This document shows, piece after piece, positions 1 through 11,414 of a stretch of DNA of 64,000 bases (positions within the stretch are counted from its first letter, which is position 1; every line of letters begins with the position of its first letter). Source of the DNA: Calonectria ilicicola (Eukaryota; Ascomycota; Sordariomycetes; Hypocreales; Nectriaceae); assembly GCA_020809705.1 (NCBI GenBank), contig CP085829.1, positions 5,642,001 to 5,706,000 of the forward strand, written 5' to 3'. The notes under the pieces are model-generated. The model was not told the origin of the DNA. It saw nothing but the letters and a program-made list of their open reading frames with translations, and searched no databases. A program made the translations under genes and the position numbers.

Positions 1-794
1 GCATCCCTCATCCGGGCCCGGGATATCTCCTCGTCGCTCCTCCACCGTCGTATTTCTCTCTCGCACTGGCTGCCTCCCTTTCCGCGTATTCAAGCCCATC
101 CTCCGCATCGCGAATCCAGGGTCTATCCCGCGGGAGACGAAACGGTTCGACGCCGAGACAATCCTGGACCGCTCTACTGCACCCTTGCGACGTGCGAGAA
201 TACGGTCTAGCGACAGCCATAGGCGAAGAGCCGGGAGGCGGAGGCGCAGCGGTCCTGCTTATGGGTGCCTGGGCACAACTGTGTACCATCTGCAATTAAA
301 CCGGCGGGGTTCGCATTGCAAGCGAACAAATGCCGTTCCTGACAAGAGCTGGGCAATTGCGGAGCAACCAATGCACCGACTTGAAGCACGATGTCCGCCA
401 TTTTCCTTGGTGCCTGGATGAGTTGCGCGGCCTTTGATGGCTGAGCTCTGCCAAAGTGAGACAGCGCTTGCGACCACCACCGCCCGAATACCGTAGAGAT
501 GCATGCTCCCAGTAGGGATGACACCTGCGGCGCATTGCCAGGTTTCCTTTCTTTTTTTGCGCCATCCACACCCCCAGCTGATCCCCCCCACGTCCACGTC
601 CACGTAGATGCGATAATGGAACATTTTTTCGCACATGCGCCTCATTCATTCGTTACATACTCGTAGACAGCCCACAACGCCGTATGGCCCCGTCTCTGTA
701 TCGATCGAAAATCACCAAACGCCGATCCCAATCCTGCGTGCCCAGGCGCCTTGGCTAAAACATATTACGGCGCACACCTCATCACAACACGTCA
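1..794. other. Spacer, no gene recognised
   Basis: I see no open frame here with protein-like composition. The overlapping frames on both strands are rich in Arg, Ser and Cys, as is usual for noncoding GC-rich fungal DNA. It lies beyond the 3' end of the Sos7-like gene and may contain that gene's 3' UTR and the flank of a gene outside the window. Confidence 0.6.
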
Positions 795-1646
795 TCAGTT
801 CTTGATATCCAGCACCTGTTTGAGCACACCCTCGCTGGCCCTCCACCAGCGAGCTCGTTCTTCCAAGTCATCAGCTGCACCGCCCAGCGCTGCCTCCTTT
901 CTCCGCCTAGCCTCCTTTGCTGCCGTCATGCTATTGTGTCGCTTGGTCTCGAGGGGCTGCAACTCGGCATGTAGTCGTTCAGCTTCCTTGCGCTTTCGTG
1001 GCGCCTTGGCTTGAAGGGACTCCAATTCTCGTGCGAGTTCTTGCTGCTCCAGCTTGCGCTTCGTTACAAGATCGAGCGTCTTGGCGAGAGGGAGGTTGAG
1101 GTTAGGATTCGATCCCACCGGCACGGATTGTGACTCCTTGAGTTCTGCAATACGCTCCTCGAGCTCTTCAATTTTGGATGGCAGCTCCTTGAGCTTGGCG
1201 GTTTCAAGCTGAATGTTCTCGTAGAGCCTGCTCAGCTCCAGACCCCTTTCTTCCAGCTCAGACACCATGTCTACCACCTCATTCTTGAGCGCCTTCAACT
1301 CCGACTTGGCACCCGCGTTCTCCTTTTCCAACTCAAGATTTTCGGCCGGTGTGACAATCAATGGCGGATCACCCACGATGGCACGAATGAACTTTTCCTT
1401 GGTGACCTGCTCGACGTAGGAGAATCGTAGTTTTGCAAAGAGCTCCTTGTAGTGTGCCAGGTCGGCCGCCAGGCTCGCAGGTGTGAGAGCATCAAGCGAT
1501 GCATTGGATGCGTCCGAGGTTCGCTGGCGTATATCTTGTGGTGTTGAACTGAGAATCGGCTCGCTGAGTTTGATGATTGAGATTTCGTGTTTTGATTGCA
1601 ATTGCTCCAGGTTTCGGAGCGCTTGGCTCGTCGTTTGCTGATCCAT
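795..1646 (-). CDS. sos7: Kinetochore protein Sos7-like, coiled coil
   Basis: Single-exon gene of about 283 aa. Near the N terminus it has a segment reading SIIKLSEPIL, then a block around LAHYKELFAKLRFSYVEQVT and FIRAIVGDPPLIV, which I recognise as the conserved head of fungal Sos7. The rest is heptad-rich, charged coiled coil (many Glu, Lys and Leu, e.g. ELEERIAELKES) up to the stop. Sos7 proteins act at the kinetochore with the Mis12/Spc7 (KNL1) network in chromosome segregation; that role is family knowledge. The start at 1646 is preferred because it sits in a GCCATGG context. An in-frame ATG at 1796 would add 50 residues of unconserved-looking, Asp/Asn-rich sequence. The gene is divergent from the next gene, which starts at 2009. 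Confidence 0.75.
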   Translation of the reverse strand: MDQQTTSQALRNLEQLQSKHEISIIKLSEPILSSTPQDIRQRTSDASNASLDALTPASLAADLAHYKELFAKLRFSYVEQVTKEKFIRAIVGDPPLIVTPAENLELEKENAGAKSELKALKNEVVDMVSELEERGLELSRLYENIQLETAKLKELPSKIEELEERIAELKESQSVPVGSNPNLNLPLAKTLDLVTKRKLEQQELARELESLQAKAPRKRKEAERLHAELQPLETKRHNSMTAAKEARRRKEAALGGAADDLEERARWWRASEGVLKQVLDIKN

Positions 1647-2008
1647 GGCGTAATTGTTGATCCAGTTAATGGTTCGCTGTCGGTTATTGTAATGGCAGAA
1701 ATGCGCTCTTGGCCCGTCGTCGTCTTCGTCCCGATTTTCGTGAGTCGCGGCGCAATTCAGATGATTTTGCAGTTGGTCATGACGAAGGCGCGACATGAGT
1801 GTTTACTTAGAGCCAAATGTGGTTAGTGCGGGACATGTGCTTATTAAGGCGGCTGACGGCGGCAAAATGCGGTGGCAGCCGAAGTCCCGCGCCGTTAGTC
1901 ATGATACAACAGGCTCACCCCTATACAATTATCAACTCAATATAATTATTCGACGCCGCGCGAAGAAACAGGGTAGCTCGGCGCAGTCGCAAAGGTACTC
2001 CCGCCATT
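1647..2008. promoter_or_regulatory. Divergent promoter between Sos7-like and splicing-type gene
   Basis: A 362-bp intergenic interval separates the two start codons (1646 on - and 2009 on +). It must carry the core promoters of both housekeeping genes unless the longer Sos7 start at 1796 is used. I see no strong TATA box; AT-rich tracts lie near 1917-1955. Confidence 0.5.
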
Positions 2009-3215
2009 ATGCCAAACGACGAAATCCTGACCGACGACTATGTCGCTGGCCTTCTCGCCCAAGAGGCCAAAGACTGTTCTCTAAAATATTCCGCAATGGG
2101 TATGGAAGCCTACAACACCAGCAAAAAGTAATGGACCTTCCCTGTCGATGCGGCGAATCTGTTGCTGACAGAGCTTCAGACCTACAAACATGCTTAAACC
2201 GAATACACGATTCCTACGACACATCATCAAGGACACGGATACTCATAACAAGGCGCTACTCGCCAAGGAGGCGGCCGAATCCCGCGCACGTCTAAAGGAT
2301 CTGGAGCGTTCGGAAGAGGTTAAGCGACTCAAAACGAACCCAAATTCAAGGGACATAAGAAGGCGACAAATGGGCGACATTCAAGCTATTCTCGGGGGCA
2401 AGAAGCGACGCCGTGCTAATGATGACGATGATGACGATGACGATGCGACACATTCTTCAAGCCGAGATTCCGGCAACCGCGAGCCCGCCCGAAAGTCTAG
2501 AAAGCCCGAAGACTTGATCAGAAGCCGCAGCGATGACCACAGCCATCGTGGAAGACTGTCTCGGGACGACGATCGCCCCAGCAGGTCCAGTGACAGGTCG
2601 GACCGTTATAGCAAGTCGAGGCGCGAGGGAAAGCGAAGGAGGTCACGAAGCAGACATTCCGATTATGACGATGACGACGAGGAAGAACGCAGGCGCCATC
2701 GGCATCGCAGGCGCAGAGATAGGTCAAGGTCGCCTGGACGTCGACGACGATCGCGGTCTCCACGACACAGCAAAAGCAGACACCGACATAGATCACCGAT
2801 AGAAGATCCAAAAGGGAAATCAAAGCGAGATGTGGAGGAACGAAGCGAAGATTCTGATCCTCTTGAGGACCTGATTGGACCAGCGCCGCCCCCAAGGTAT
2901 CGTGGCCGAGGCACGATTGGAGGATCTTCAGGAATCGACAAGCGCTTCTCGGAGAACTATGACCCCAAGACGGATGTGCAGATGGACGACAATGATGAGA
3001 ATGACAATTGGGATGATGCGGTGGAGGCGTTTAGGGATCGCCAGAAGCTCAAGCAAAACCAAGAACAACGCATGCGAGCAGCAGGATTTGCCGATGATCA
3101 AATTAAACGAGCCAATACGACCGACGAAACACTATCGGATAATGTGCGATGGACTGGAGCTGGTCAAAAACGAGAATGGGATATTGGAAAAGGCGATGAT
3201 GGTGATGGGGTCTAG
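2009..3215 (+). CDS. RS/RD-rich nuclear protein, pre-mRNA splicing type
   Basis: Two exons, 2009-2127 and 2180-3215, encode about 384 aa. The 52-nt intron has a GTAATG donor and a CAG acceptor; joining it gives the continuous stretch SKKPTNMLKPNTRFLRHI. The N terminus (MPNDEILTDDYVAGLLAQEA) and the RFLRHIIKDTDTHNKALLAKE block look like a conserved fungal family that is usually labelled pre-mRNA-splicing factor 38B. The middle is a poly-Asp run followed by long Arg/Ser/Asp/His-rich dipeptide stretches typical of splicing-associated proteins. The C terminus has a folded-looking segment around NWDDAVEAFRDRQKLKQ and VRWTGAGQKREWDIG. A role in the spliceosome is inferred from composition and from the family label I remember; I am not certain of the ortholog. 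Confidence 0.7.
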
Positions 3216-6200
3216 GGTAGTTTGATGGGTTTTTGTATAACGACACGACACGACAAGACAAGACGGCATACTTGGATACGTTGACGACGATACGTTATAG
3301 CAATTGGGTGGCTAGGTAGTTTGGAGTTTATGCAATGGGAATGTTGGCATGAGATCTGAATGATAAGAGTATGCAAAGGCGTCTTGGAAATAGATTTTTT
3401 AGCATTGAGGCAAAGTGTTGACAATCTCCACTAAGGCTTGGTCACCACTCATCCCGATACACCTCGAGTCTCAAAAAACCCACATAGTTTATGTCACAAT
3501 GGCGACCCTATAGGTTCGCGAGCGTCTTATTTGACTCTTTTAACTCTATTGTATATTTAAAACAACGAACATGCCAGGTTCAGCTGCCCCAGTGCCATTC
3601 ACCTGAAGACTTCCGGTAGAACGGCTCCTGAATGAATGACGGTAGAAACAGGCCCGGAGAATGCCGCTGCAGAAAGCTGCAGTTTATGATGTTGTTTTAC
3701 ATGCCTAGCAAAAAAAAAAAAAAAAAGCCCGAAACAAAATAAATATGTGCCAAGAAGGTAAACCGATGATAAGATGACCTGAGCCCCTCATACCCCATAA
3801 GGCTGTTTCGGGTCGTCGTGATGGGGTCCGTGTTGGAGATCCGACTTTCCGGAGGCGACGCGTTGCGCCTCCATTATCGGCCCGTCGTATTAAGTGACAA
3901 TTAATGAACTGAGCACCAACAGCCAACAGAAGCGGCAAAGACCGAGAGGTAAGCTTTCTAGGGTGGCAACATGTCTTTCGAGGTGGGAAATTGGGTTTCA
4001 ATTACTTGGTCGCATTGGGCACTTGATTGCCCCCAATTATGGCGCCCATCCATGCTGCCATCGGCCTGCTGAAGCTGGGGAAGCGCCAGACACTTTAAGA
4101 CGAGGAGCGGCAAGTTACTGGGATACTCTGCGACGAACATGCCTGCTGGGACGGGGCTAGAAACACTGCAACGGCGGCAGCGAGCGCGTAGAACTGGGGG
4201 GGCCTCGGCACTTTACGAGGGGAGAAGGGCTATTTTTACGGACAAAGCAAATCATTGGAGCTGTCTGTTGAAACTCAAGATATGGCCCTTGTCAAGGTAC
4301 AGGGGCTCTGGCTCAGGTACGGAGTGCACAGTCCGCCGGGTGACTGACGACGCCGCCTACGGTTATCTTGGGGAGCACATGCATCATGTTTGTTGACGGA
4401 CAATGTTGTGTTGTGTTCTGTTGTACGCCAGGGCATGGAGTCGAGACGGGAAACTATATTGTGGCGTCGTTTCCCGACCTTGTTCCTGTGGGAGCTGAAT
4501 TACTGACATGTCACATCGATTGCCCATTTTGACTGTGAAATTTGCACGCCATCAGCTGGCTCTGGCTCCTCGTTCACCTGATGCCCCCCTCACGTGAGAC
4601 AACAGGGTGGTTCCTGGCGAACGCCGAAGAGGGCATTGGACCGGATGCGGCTTTTGGCGCGACCTTGGGGGCTCGGTTGGCTGCTGGCTCCCATGTTTCA
4701 CCTGGCTCAAACATCCGCTTTTGGCGGGCTGGCTTGCGCATTGACCGAGGTGAAGAAATAAATTCTTCGTCCCTATTGTGATTGGCAGCGTGGGCTGAAT
4801 GGGGGAAGAATTAAAAAAACAAAAAAGGACGGAATAGAAATAAAAATAAACATATACTTTGGAGAGGATAGATGAGGGATAACGCCTCTATTTTTGCATC
4901 ATGCCAATACCAGCGAAACAAAGAGGTAGCCCATGGTCCAGGTGGATGATTTTTTTTTTCCTGTGTCGAGTGGGCTCGTCTGTTTGTGACGTGATCGGAA
5001 CACCTGCGTACGTGGTTCAAGTCTGAAGGATACCCTGAATAGTGGATCTCGTGGCTGGTGCTCCAAGCGCAACGCAAGCGCCTGATGGTGATCTGCTGCA
5101 GCGGCAGCGCGTTAGAGGACGAGAAGCGATTAGGGTCCTGTCCCGGTCAAGCGGGCTGTTTATTTATTTATATTTTCTTTTTATTATTGTTTTTTTTTTG
5201 CCCGTCCCTGATGGGGGTTTTTATTCAACTGAACTCCACCTGTGGCAGACAAACTGAGCCTGGCTGAGCCTGAGACAGGGTGAGTGATGGATGGATCGGG
5301 GTTTGCGTCGCGGGGTCTGGAAGGGAGCAGCGCAAATGCAACGGCAGGGCACACAGAATGTAGGAGTGAGAAGCTAGTTTCTGGATCAGAGTGTCGATCG
5401 ACGACCAGTTTTGCAATCGCGCAGCGGTACCTTGCATCGCTTGGAGCAGCTCTGCATATCGCGACCATCATCATGACTGATTACACGCAAGACTGACCAG
5501 CGGCGTCGTCAGGTTTGCGCCTGAACCTGGGCGAGGAGGGGCTCACTAGCGGGTTTCCTACCCCGGCTCCAGCCCCTCCCCAGACACCCGTACAGCGCGC
5601 ATATGACACTCATGACACCCCGGCACAGCACGCGGGCGCCACAGGTTTCTGTCGGCGGCCAGCGGCCTCTTACAGGCGCCCACAGCGCCCACAGCGCTCA
5701 CAGACATGTGCTCAGTGGCCCGGCTAGGCCCTGCCCATGCCGGCTCCGTCGTCATACCTTCCACGTCTGGTAGGTTCATGGCACGTCCGCGTCCGGTCGT
5801 AGTGTCCCACCGCAACCACGCAACCATACATGACCATGGTGCGTACCCGATACGTAACTGGGCTGCATTGCGCTGCTGCTGAGCCCATTCTCTTTTCCCT
5901 TCTTTGTTTCTGTTCCCGTCATACATACATGCTTTCATCCATCCCTCCAACACTCGCGTGAGGCGTGTGAGTGATATTGTTTTTGGGTTCTGCACATTTT
6001 GTTTACTGTTTCCTTCCTCTCTCTCTCTCTCTTCCCCCCTCCCCTCTTCTCCTCCTCCTTCTCCTCCTCTCCGTCCGAATTGATTCCTCCCTCCCTCTGC
6101 CTGTTGTTGTCTCGCACCACAGCGCAGCAAGCAGGGCGGCGCATGATCGGCGGCGATACCCTGACGTCGGCCCCAAGACTCGTCGTCGTACGGCGGGCCA

Positions 6201-6366
6201 CTTGTGGTGGGAGTTCTGAATCACCTTACCTCTCACGTCACTGCCGCTGCTTCTGCACCACGTGCTCTAGCTAAATCTACTCATCCAGCCTCTCTTTGGG
6301 TTTTTCTACTTCATTGTTTCCAATCTTCTCGTCGCTTTCCAGACTTTACAACTCAACCCGCCCAGC
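3216..6366. other. 3.1-kb spacer with simple sequence and CT-rich promoter tract
   Basis: No convincing gene. Contents include an A-tract near 3710-3726, scattered T-tracts, a palindromic CTCACGTGAG at 4590-4599, and a pure pyrimidine CT-rich stretch at about 6017-6072. The last is a typical fungal promoter or leader element for the RING gene starting at 6367. The longest antisense frame (5558-6130) is Gly/Arg/Glu repetitive because it reads the complement of the CT tract. Confidence 0.6.
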
Positions 6367-8554
6367 ATGCGTCCCCCTCGGATCGCCATTCTCGTCTTCT
6401 TTCTCACCGCGTCCCTCTTCCTGCTCTTCCGCGCTCTCTCGTCCCCGCCCCGATCCGCCGGCTCCTCCTCCACCTACCCCGCCACATCCAGAAGCGGTCG
6501 TACCAAATCCCAGTTCCTATCTAAATCGGACTCATCGAGGACTAAAAAATCATGGCGCTTTATGTACTACAACACGCCATTTTCTCTGTTCCCGCCAAAC
6601 GCCGCCATTAGCTTGACCGACGACAACAGCACCTCGTTCGCCGCCCGTCCCGCCGCATTTGGTCCCAAACTCGCCGCCAGAGGCCTCAGCGGCCAATTGT
6701 GGGTGGGCAATGGTTTTGCCGAGGACACTTTGGGTTCAGGCGCCGAACTGGGCTGCGGCGATCTTCCGGGATGGGGCAAGAGCACTGACAGTGCCAATCT
6801 GAACAAGGCACTCCGAGAGGCTATTCCGCAAGCCGCTATTCCCAGATTTGGCGGCCCCAACCAGGCCAAGAAGCGCCGCAATCAAAAAGACTCAGATGCC
6901 TCCCAGCCTGAATCTCAGTCACCCCAGTCAAAGTCTTCGACCACTGGCAGCCCTACTATCCGCGTCACACACACTGATGAGATTCAGGGCAAGATTGTGC
7001 TGCTGATGCGTGGTGGGTGTGGTTTCCTCGATAAGGTCATGTGGGCACAACGCCGGGGTGCTATTGGCGTTATCGTTGGAGATAACCAGAAGGGTGGTCC
7101 CCTGATTCAGATGTTTGCACATGGTCCCGAGGTTGACAACATCACGATCCCCTCAGTTTTCACCGCTCGCACCACTGCTCAGATTCTCTCATCTCTCACA
7201 CAGCCAGGAAGCTTCATCGAGGAGACAATTGACGCTGAAGGAAATCTCGTCTTTAAGGTTCAGCGGGGTGCCAGGACAGGTCACAAGAAGAAGCAGGTGA
7301 AGCCGTCACAGATTAGTGGCTCAGCATCGCCTTTTGCAAAGCGATCGAACTTGGCCATGAACGCAGCTGCCACATTCTCCCGGTTCTTGCGTTGGTCTCG
7401 ACCCGTGGCCTCGACTAGTATGAGTGGCCGGCGTGGACTTGAGAAGAGGCTAACCAAGAATGCTCGCAGCCCCCTCTCAGGCGAAGACAATAATGAGGGC
7501 ATGCCTGGTGCTTCTGGAGATAGGGATACCTTTATCTCCAAAGTTTTTGCTGAATCTTCCAGCGAGGATGTTGACAATGATTCCGACAACCTGACCAACC
7601 AGGATCTGTATGAGCCTAATGAGCCTGAAAGCCCTATCCGTGAAGGCCTTTGGGTGACTATTACTCCCACCAGCAGTGCTAGTCCCTTCTTTGATACCCT
7701 CCTCGTGCTCGTCATCAGTCCCTTGGTGACACTGACTGTTGTATATTCTATGCTCATCCTTCGAGCTAGGATCCGTCGCAGGCGATGGAGGGCACCCAAG
7801 TCTGTTGTCGAGCGTCTTCCAGTTCGTACATATCACACTGTGGCCACTACGCCAACCGACACTCCGAGAACCCCCTCACCTACTAGCTCATCTCCTACCA
7901 CGCCTCTGCTGCAGGCCAGTCCATCGCGGCCACGCCCACGATCGAGGACTACGGGAGGACTTGAAATCGAAAATATACTAGCACCTACCCCAGCTATTCC
8001 CACACCTTCAGCGGGATCCCGAAAGACCCCAAAGACACAAAAGAACGAGAAGGGCGCAAGTGGTTTCTCTGCCGAATGGAAAAAGTATATGGGACGACAA
8101 GTTGAATGTGTTGTGTGTCTGGAGGAGTATGTTGATGGGGTGAGCCAAGTGATGAGCTTGCCCTGTGGCCACGAATTCCACGTCGAGTGCATGTGAGTAA
8201 TTTTTCCCCTATTCCTAAATTTCTCTGGCTAATTTTGATTGCAGAACGCCTTGGTTGGTCACGCGCCGACGAACATGTCCTATTTGCAAGGGCGATGTGG
8301 TTCGATCTCTCGCTCACGGTCCCTTTTCCGAACCCCACTACGAACCATATCGAGATGACAGCGACGACGATGAGACTATCGCCGAAGGCTCTGGTGCCCG
8401 CTCAGATGAGCGAGAAACTGATTTGGAACAAGGACTTCGTCCCGCTGAGCAACAAGGCTCGAGAGGATGGACGCGGCCTGATGGTTGGCTGAATATGTTA
8501 TCAAGCAGCCTTGGTGGTGTGCGATCACAATCCCCCGAGGACCGTAATCGATGA
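6367..8554 (+). CDS. PA-TM-RING E3 ubiquitin ligase
   Basis: Exons 6367-8192 and 8245-8554 encode 711 aa; the 52-nt intron is GTGAGT...TTGCAG. Residues 1-25 form a hydrophobic signal or anchor segment. A protease-associated (PA) domain lies at roughly 190-280 (GKIVLLMRGGCGFLDKV, then GAIGVIVGDNQKGGP). A single transmembrane helix follows at about 442-466. A RING-H2 finger comes next, with Cys581, Cys584, Cys600, His602, His605, Cys608, Cys620 and Cys623. The intron falls inside the RING, after the codon for Cys608. This architecture is that of endomembrane E3 ligases of the RNF13/GRAIL type, which ubiquitinate membrane cargo with the RING facing the cytosol. The tail is acidic and Ser-rich. 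The gene is tail to tail with aspartate-semialdehyde dehydrogenase. Confidence 0.9.
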
Positions 8555-9364
8555 AGAAACGGCAGTACAAACGCCGTTGGGTAGACATTTTCTTTTTTTT
8601 TTGTTTGAAGGGTTAACAAAGGCGCATTTGAGGCGAGAGCGGCAGATTTCATTATACATAAACAGCGTTTCGGTTCGGGCAAAACAGTGCTCAATCTCAA
8701 GACCGATATTTCCCCAGACGACGGGAGCTTTTTTTTTTTCCTTAGTTAATGGCAACACAGGGTTGGCCAGCGGACTTAGATCATTGGTTGAAGGGCGTAT
8801 TGGAGAGATTACTTTGAAATATACCCAAGTGGTTATCGCGGATAACGATACGGAATACAGAATTATGACCTAAATCACTACAACTTTATTGATCAACACA
8901 TGGATTTAACCTGAATGAACGCGGTGATTTCTTTGGATACAAGATAAAAAATTGCCGCTCTTTCTCTGGAATGCTCTGGCACACAACTGGCTATTGGAAA
9001 GGTTAGATGTGAGATGATGCTATGAGTGGATAGGAAACCCCAAGAGGCTGCATATGGTTTATCAATCAACAAGCCCCACACTTCTTGATGACATAAATGG
9101 TGTAAGTCGCCGCCGCATGAAATGGAGACTCGAAGATGAGAAAGACTAGGGAGAGAGACAAGAAAACAACCCTAAAAAGAAGCATATGATTGTGCATGCT
9201 GATTTCATTTCTTTATTATTTTTGTTTGTACTCTCATATCCTCACAGGCCTGCAGGGTCTGAGGTTATTTCGGTGGGACCCCCGCATGAGAGAATCCTTT
9301 ATGATTATCTGATTGACCAGAGAATTTTTTATGTTCCAACTTTTGACGTGTCTATATTTAGATA
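8555..9364. other. Convergent 3' spacer
   Basis: Gene-free interval between two genes that end toward each other. It is AT-rich with T-tracts and presumably holds both 3' UTRs and polyadenylation regions. The small frames inside show no recognisable protein. Confidence 0.6.
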
Positions 9365-10743
9365 TTAGATATATCCCTTAAGTACAGCAGCCTCAGCGTT
9401 CAATATCGAGGAACCGGCAGCTCCAATAACGGCTATCGAGTGTTAGTGCTCTGTCGAGAGAGACAGGAGAGAGGAGGAAAAAAAACTTACTGTTGTGGCT
9501 CAGAGCAACAAACTTGAGGTCAAAGATGCCGCTCTCATCCTCACGAACACGGCCAACGCTGACGGTGTAGCCGCGGCTCAGCTCACGGTCAAGACGGGGC
9601 TGGGGACGGTCGGGCTCATCAAAGACCTTGATGGCGGGTGTGGGGGCGGAGGGGCAGCCCAGAGCCTGGGCTTCGGTGGTGTAGGCGCGGAGAGCCTCCT
9701 TGACCTGCTCGGCGGAGGGAGCGGGCTGGCGTTCGAACTTGAGACTGACACAGGCAGTGTGGCCGTCCATGACAGGGACACGGTTGCAGGAGGCGGACAC
9801 GCGGAGGCCTACCTGCTCGACAAAGGCAGTCTTGGAGTCGTTGATGCTGCCAAGGATCTTGCGGGCCTCGGTCTCGAGCTTGTCCTCCTCGCCCTGGATA
9901 AAGGGGACGACGTTGTCGATAATATCCATGCTTGACACACCGGGGTATCCAGCGCCAGAGACGGCCTGCATTGTGACGATGCTGACGGTGGAGATGGGGC
10001 CGAAGGCGGCCTGGAGGGCGGCAAAGGGGATGACGAGGCCGATGACGGCGCAGTTGGAGTTGCAGACGAGGAATCCCTTCTTGAGGCCGCGCTGGGTCTG
10101 CTGGTGGGGGATGAGGTCAAGATGAGATAGGTTGACGGTGGGGACGACGAGGGGCACGAGGGGATCGCGACGGTAGTTCTTGGCGTTGGAGAAGACAGGA
10201 ATCTCAGCTTGGGTAAAGGCGAGCTCTGTTTGATTGCGTTAGCATGGTGAAGAGAAGGAGGAGGAGGCTATTCCCAAAGTCTCCCAGTATAAACATACCA
10301 ATATCGCCAGCAACGTCGGAGTCGAGGCCGCTGAAGACGACATCGCAGTCCTTGAACTGCTCGGCCGTGCACTCCCTCACGACCATCTCAGAAACATCGC
10401 CCATGGGCGCGGCCTGCTTCCAACGGACGGCATCCTTGTACTTCTTGCCGGCGGAGCGAGACGAGGCGCCGATGGCGTGGAGCTTCAGGGAAGGGTGCTG
10501 GGCGAGGAGGAGGATGAATCGCTGGCCGACGGAGCCGGTGGCGCCGAGGACACCTGGAGAGAAGGGCAATTAGTCGGGCGAGATTCAATCAATCAATGCG
10601 ATGCAGAGGAAACGCGAGCGAGGGTCTTGGTCGGTTGGACCCTTTGACAGCGGCCAAGCGCAAATGATGGAGGGGTAAAATTGGTGGTTGGACGCCAAGA
10701 GGGGCAAAGCCGTACCGCACTTCTTGATGGCGAATTCAGGCAT
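9365..10743 (-). CDS. hom2: Aspartate-semialdehyde dehydrogenase
   Basis: Four exons (10743-10716, 10553-10299, 10225-9491, 9432-9365) encode 361 aa, the usual fungal length. The enzyme reduces beta-aspartyl phosphate to aspartate semialdehyde with NADPH, the branch-point step toward Met, Thr and Ile. The NADP-binding motif [11 protein letters not shown] starts at residue 10. The active-site cysteine is Cys153 in CNSNC, followed by the dimerisation-type core ([15 protein letters not shown]) and [12 protein letters not shown]. Donors are GTACGG, GTATGT and GTAAGT; the last intron has a CACTAAC branch site and a TAG acceptor. Frame continuity across all joins is exact. The final exon encodes only the terminal 22 residues. 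The first exon has 28 nt, so automated callers could miss it. Confidence 0.95.
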
Positions 10744-11414
10744 ATTGCTGGCAGAACAGTCTCCGAGTCAAATCAATTAATTCGTGGACAAGTCGGCGAC
10801 GAAGAGAGCTTGTTCGCAACTCAATGGGATACGGACGGGGAGCGGATGGCGTGCAAGTTTTTTGGGTTTCGAGTCGATGAGTCGAATCCCTTGGGACCCC
10901 GCCATGGCTACAAAACGCTTCCCCCGCCATCGGAGGTCATTGCAGGCCATTGGCAGTGGGCGGACCCACTGCCAATGCGCTTTCGCTATCCACCGCGTGT
11001 AATAATAGCACGACTATTTCCAATTTTTTTTTAGTACTCATGATGAATCTGTGATCAATTTGTATCTGTATGCAGTGTATCGAGCAAATCCCTGTGTCGT
11101 AAATTAGGGCCCGAAAAAAAAAAAAAGACAAAAACCCAAAAATCTAGCCAGAACTCCCAGCAGTCGCTTAATCCGACGAATGATGTGCCCAATGTAGTAC
11201 TGTAACACCTTCTATCATCTACTATCAACGTAGCAGCCAATTACCCGTCCTGGAATCCAGTGCTGACTGTGCATCACGCGACTCCATACACGTGCATCTG
11301 GCGCCCTCGGCAAAACCCATGTCCAAACGCCTTATCCATGCAACATGATTCACATTCTCGGCCACAAACCGTCGTGTGGCCTGTTGATAACTCCTTTAGG
11401 GAGTGCCCAGCCCC
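10744..11414. promoter_or_regulatory. Upstream region of hom2 with near-consensus Cpc1/Gcn4 heptamers
   Basis: This 671-bp interval is the hom2 promoter side and the 3' side of the PQ-loop gene. Near-matches to the general amino-acid control site TGACTCA occur at 10764-10770 (TGACTCG on -) and 10878-10884 (CGACTCA on -). Each has one mismatch, so they are only suggestive. Amino-acid starvation control of this pathway is known for fungi. An A-tract lies near 11106-11122. Confidence 0.3.

Noticed and set aside
1647..1796. Longer N terminus for the Sos7-like protein
   Set aside because: The added 50 residues look unconserved and the upstream ATG has a weaker context than the GCCATGG at 1646.
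4590..4599. CTCACGTGAG palindrome as a regulatory site
   Set aside because: A CACGTG E-box core, but 1.8 kb from the nearest start codon and alone; too weak to list as a functional site.
5558..6130. 190-aa open frame on - strand
   Set aside because: The reading reflects the complement of a CT-rich promoter tract (Gly/Glu/Arg runs); no domain.
9495..9935. 146-aa open frame on + strand
   Set aside because: Antisense of the aspartate-semialdehyde dehydrogenase exon 3; Gly/Ala/Leu-rich without motif.
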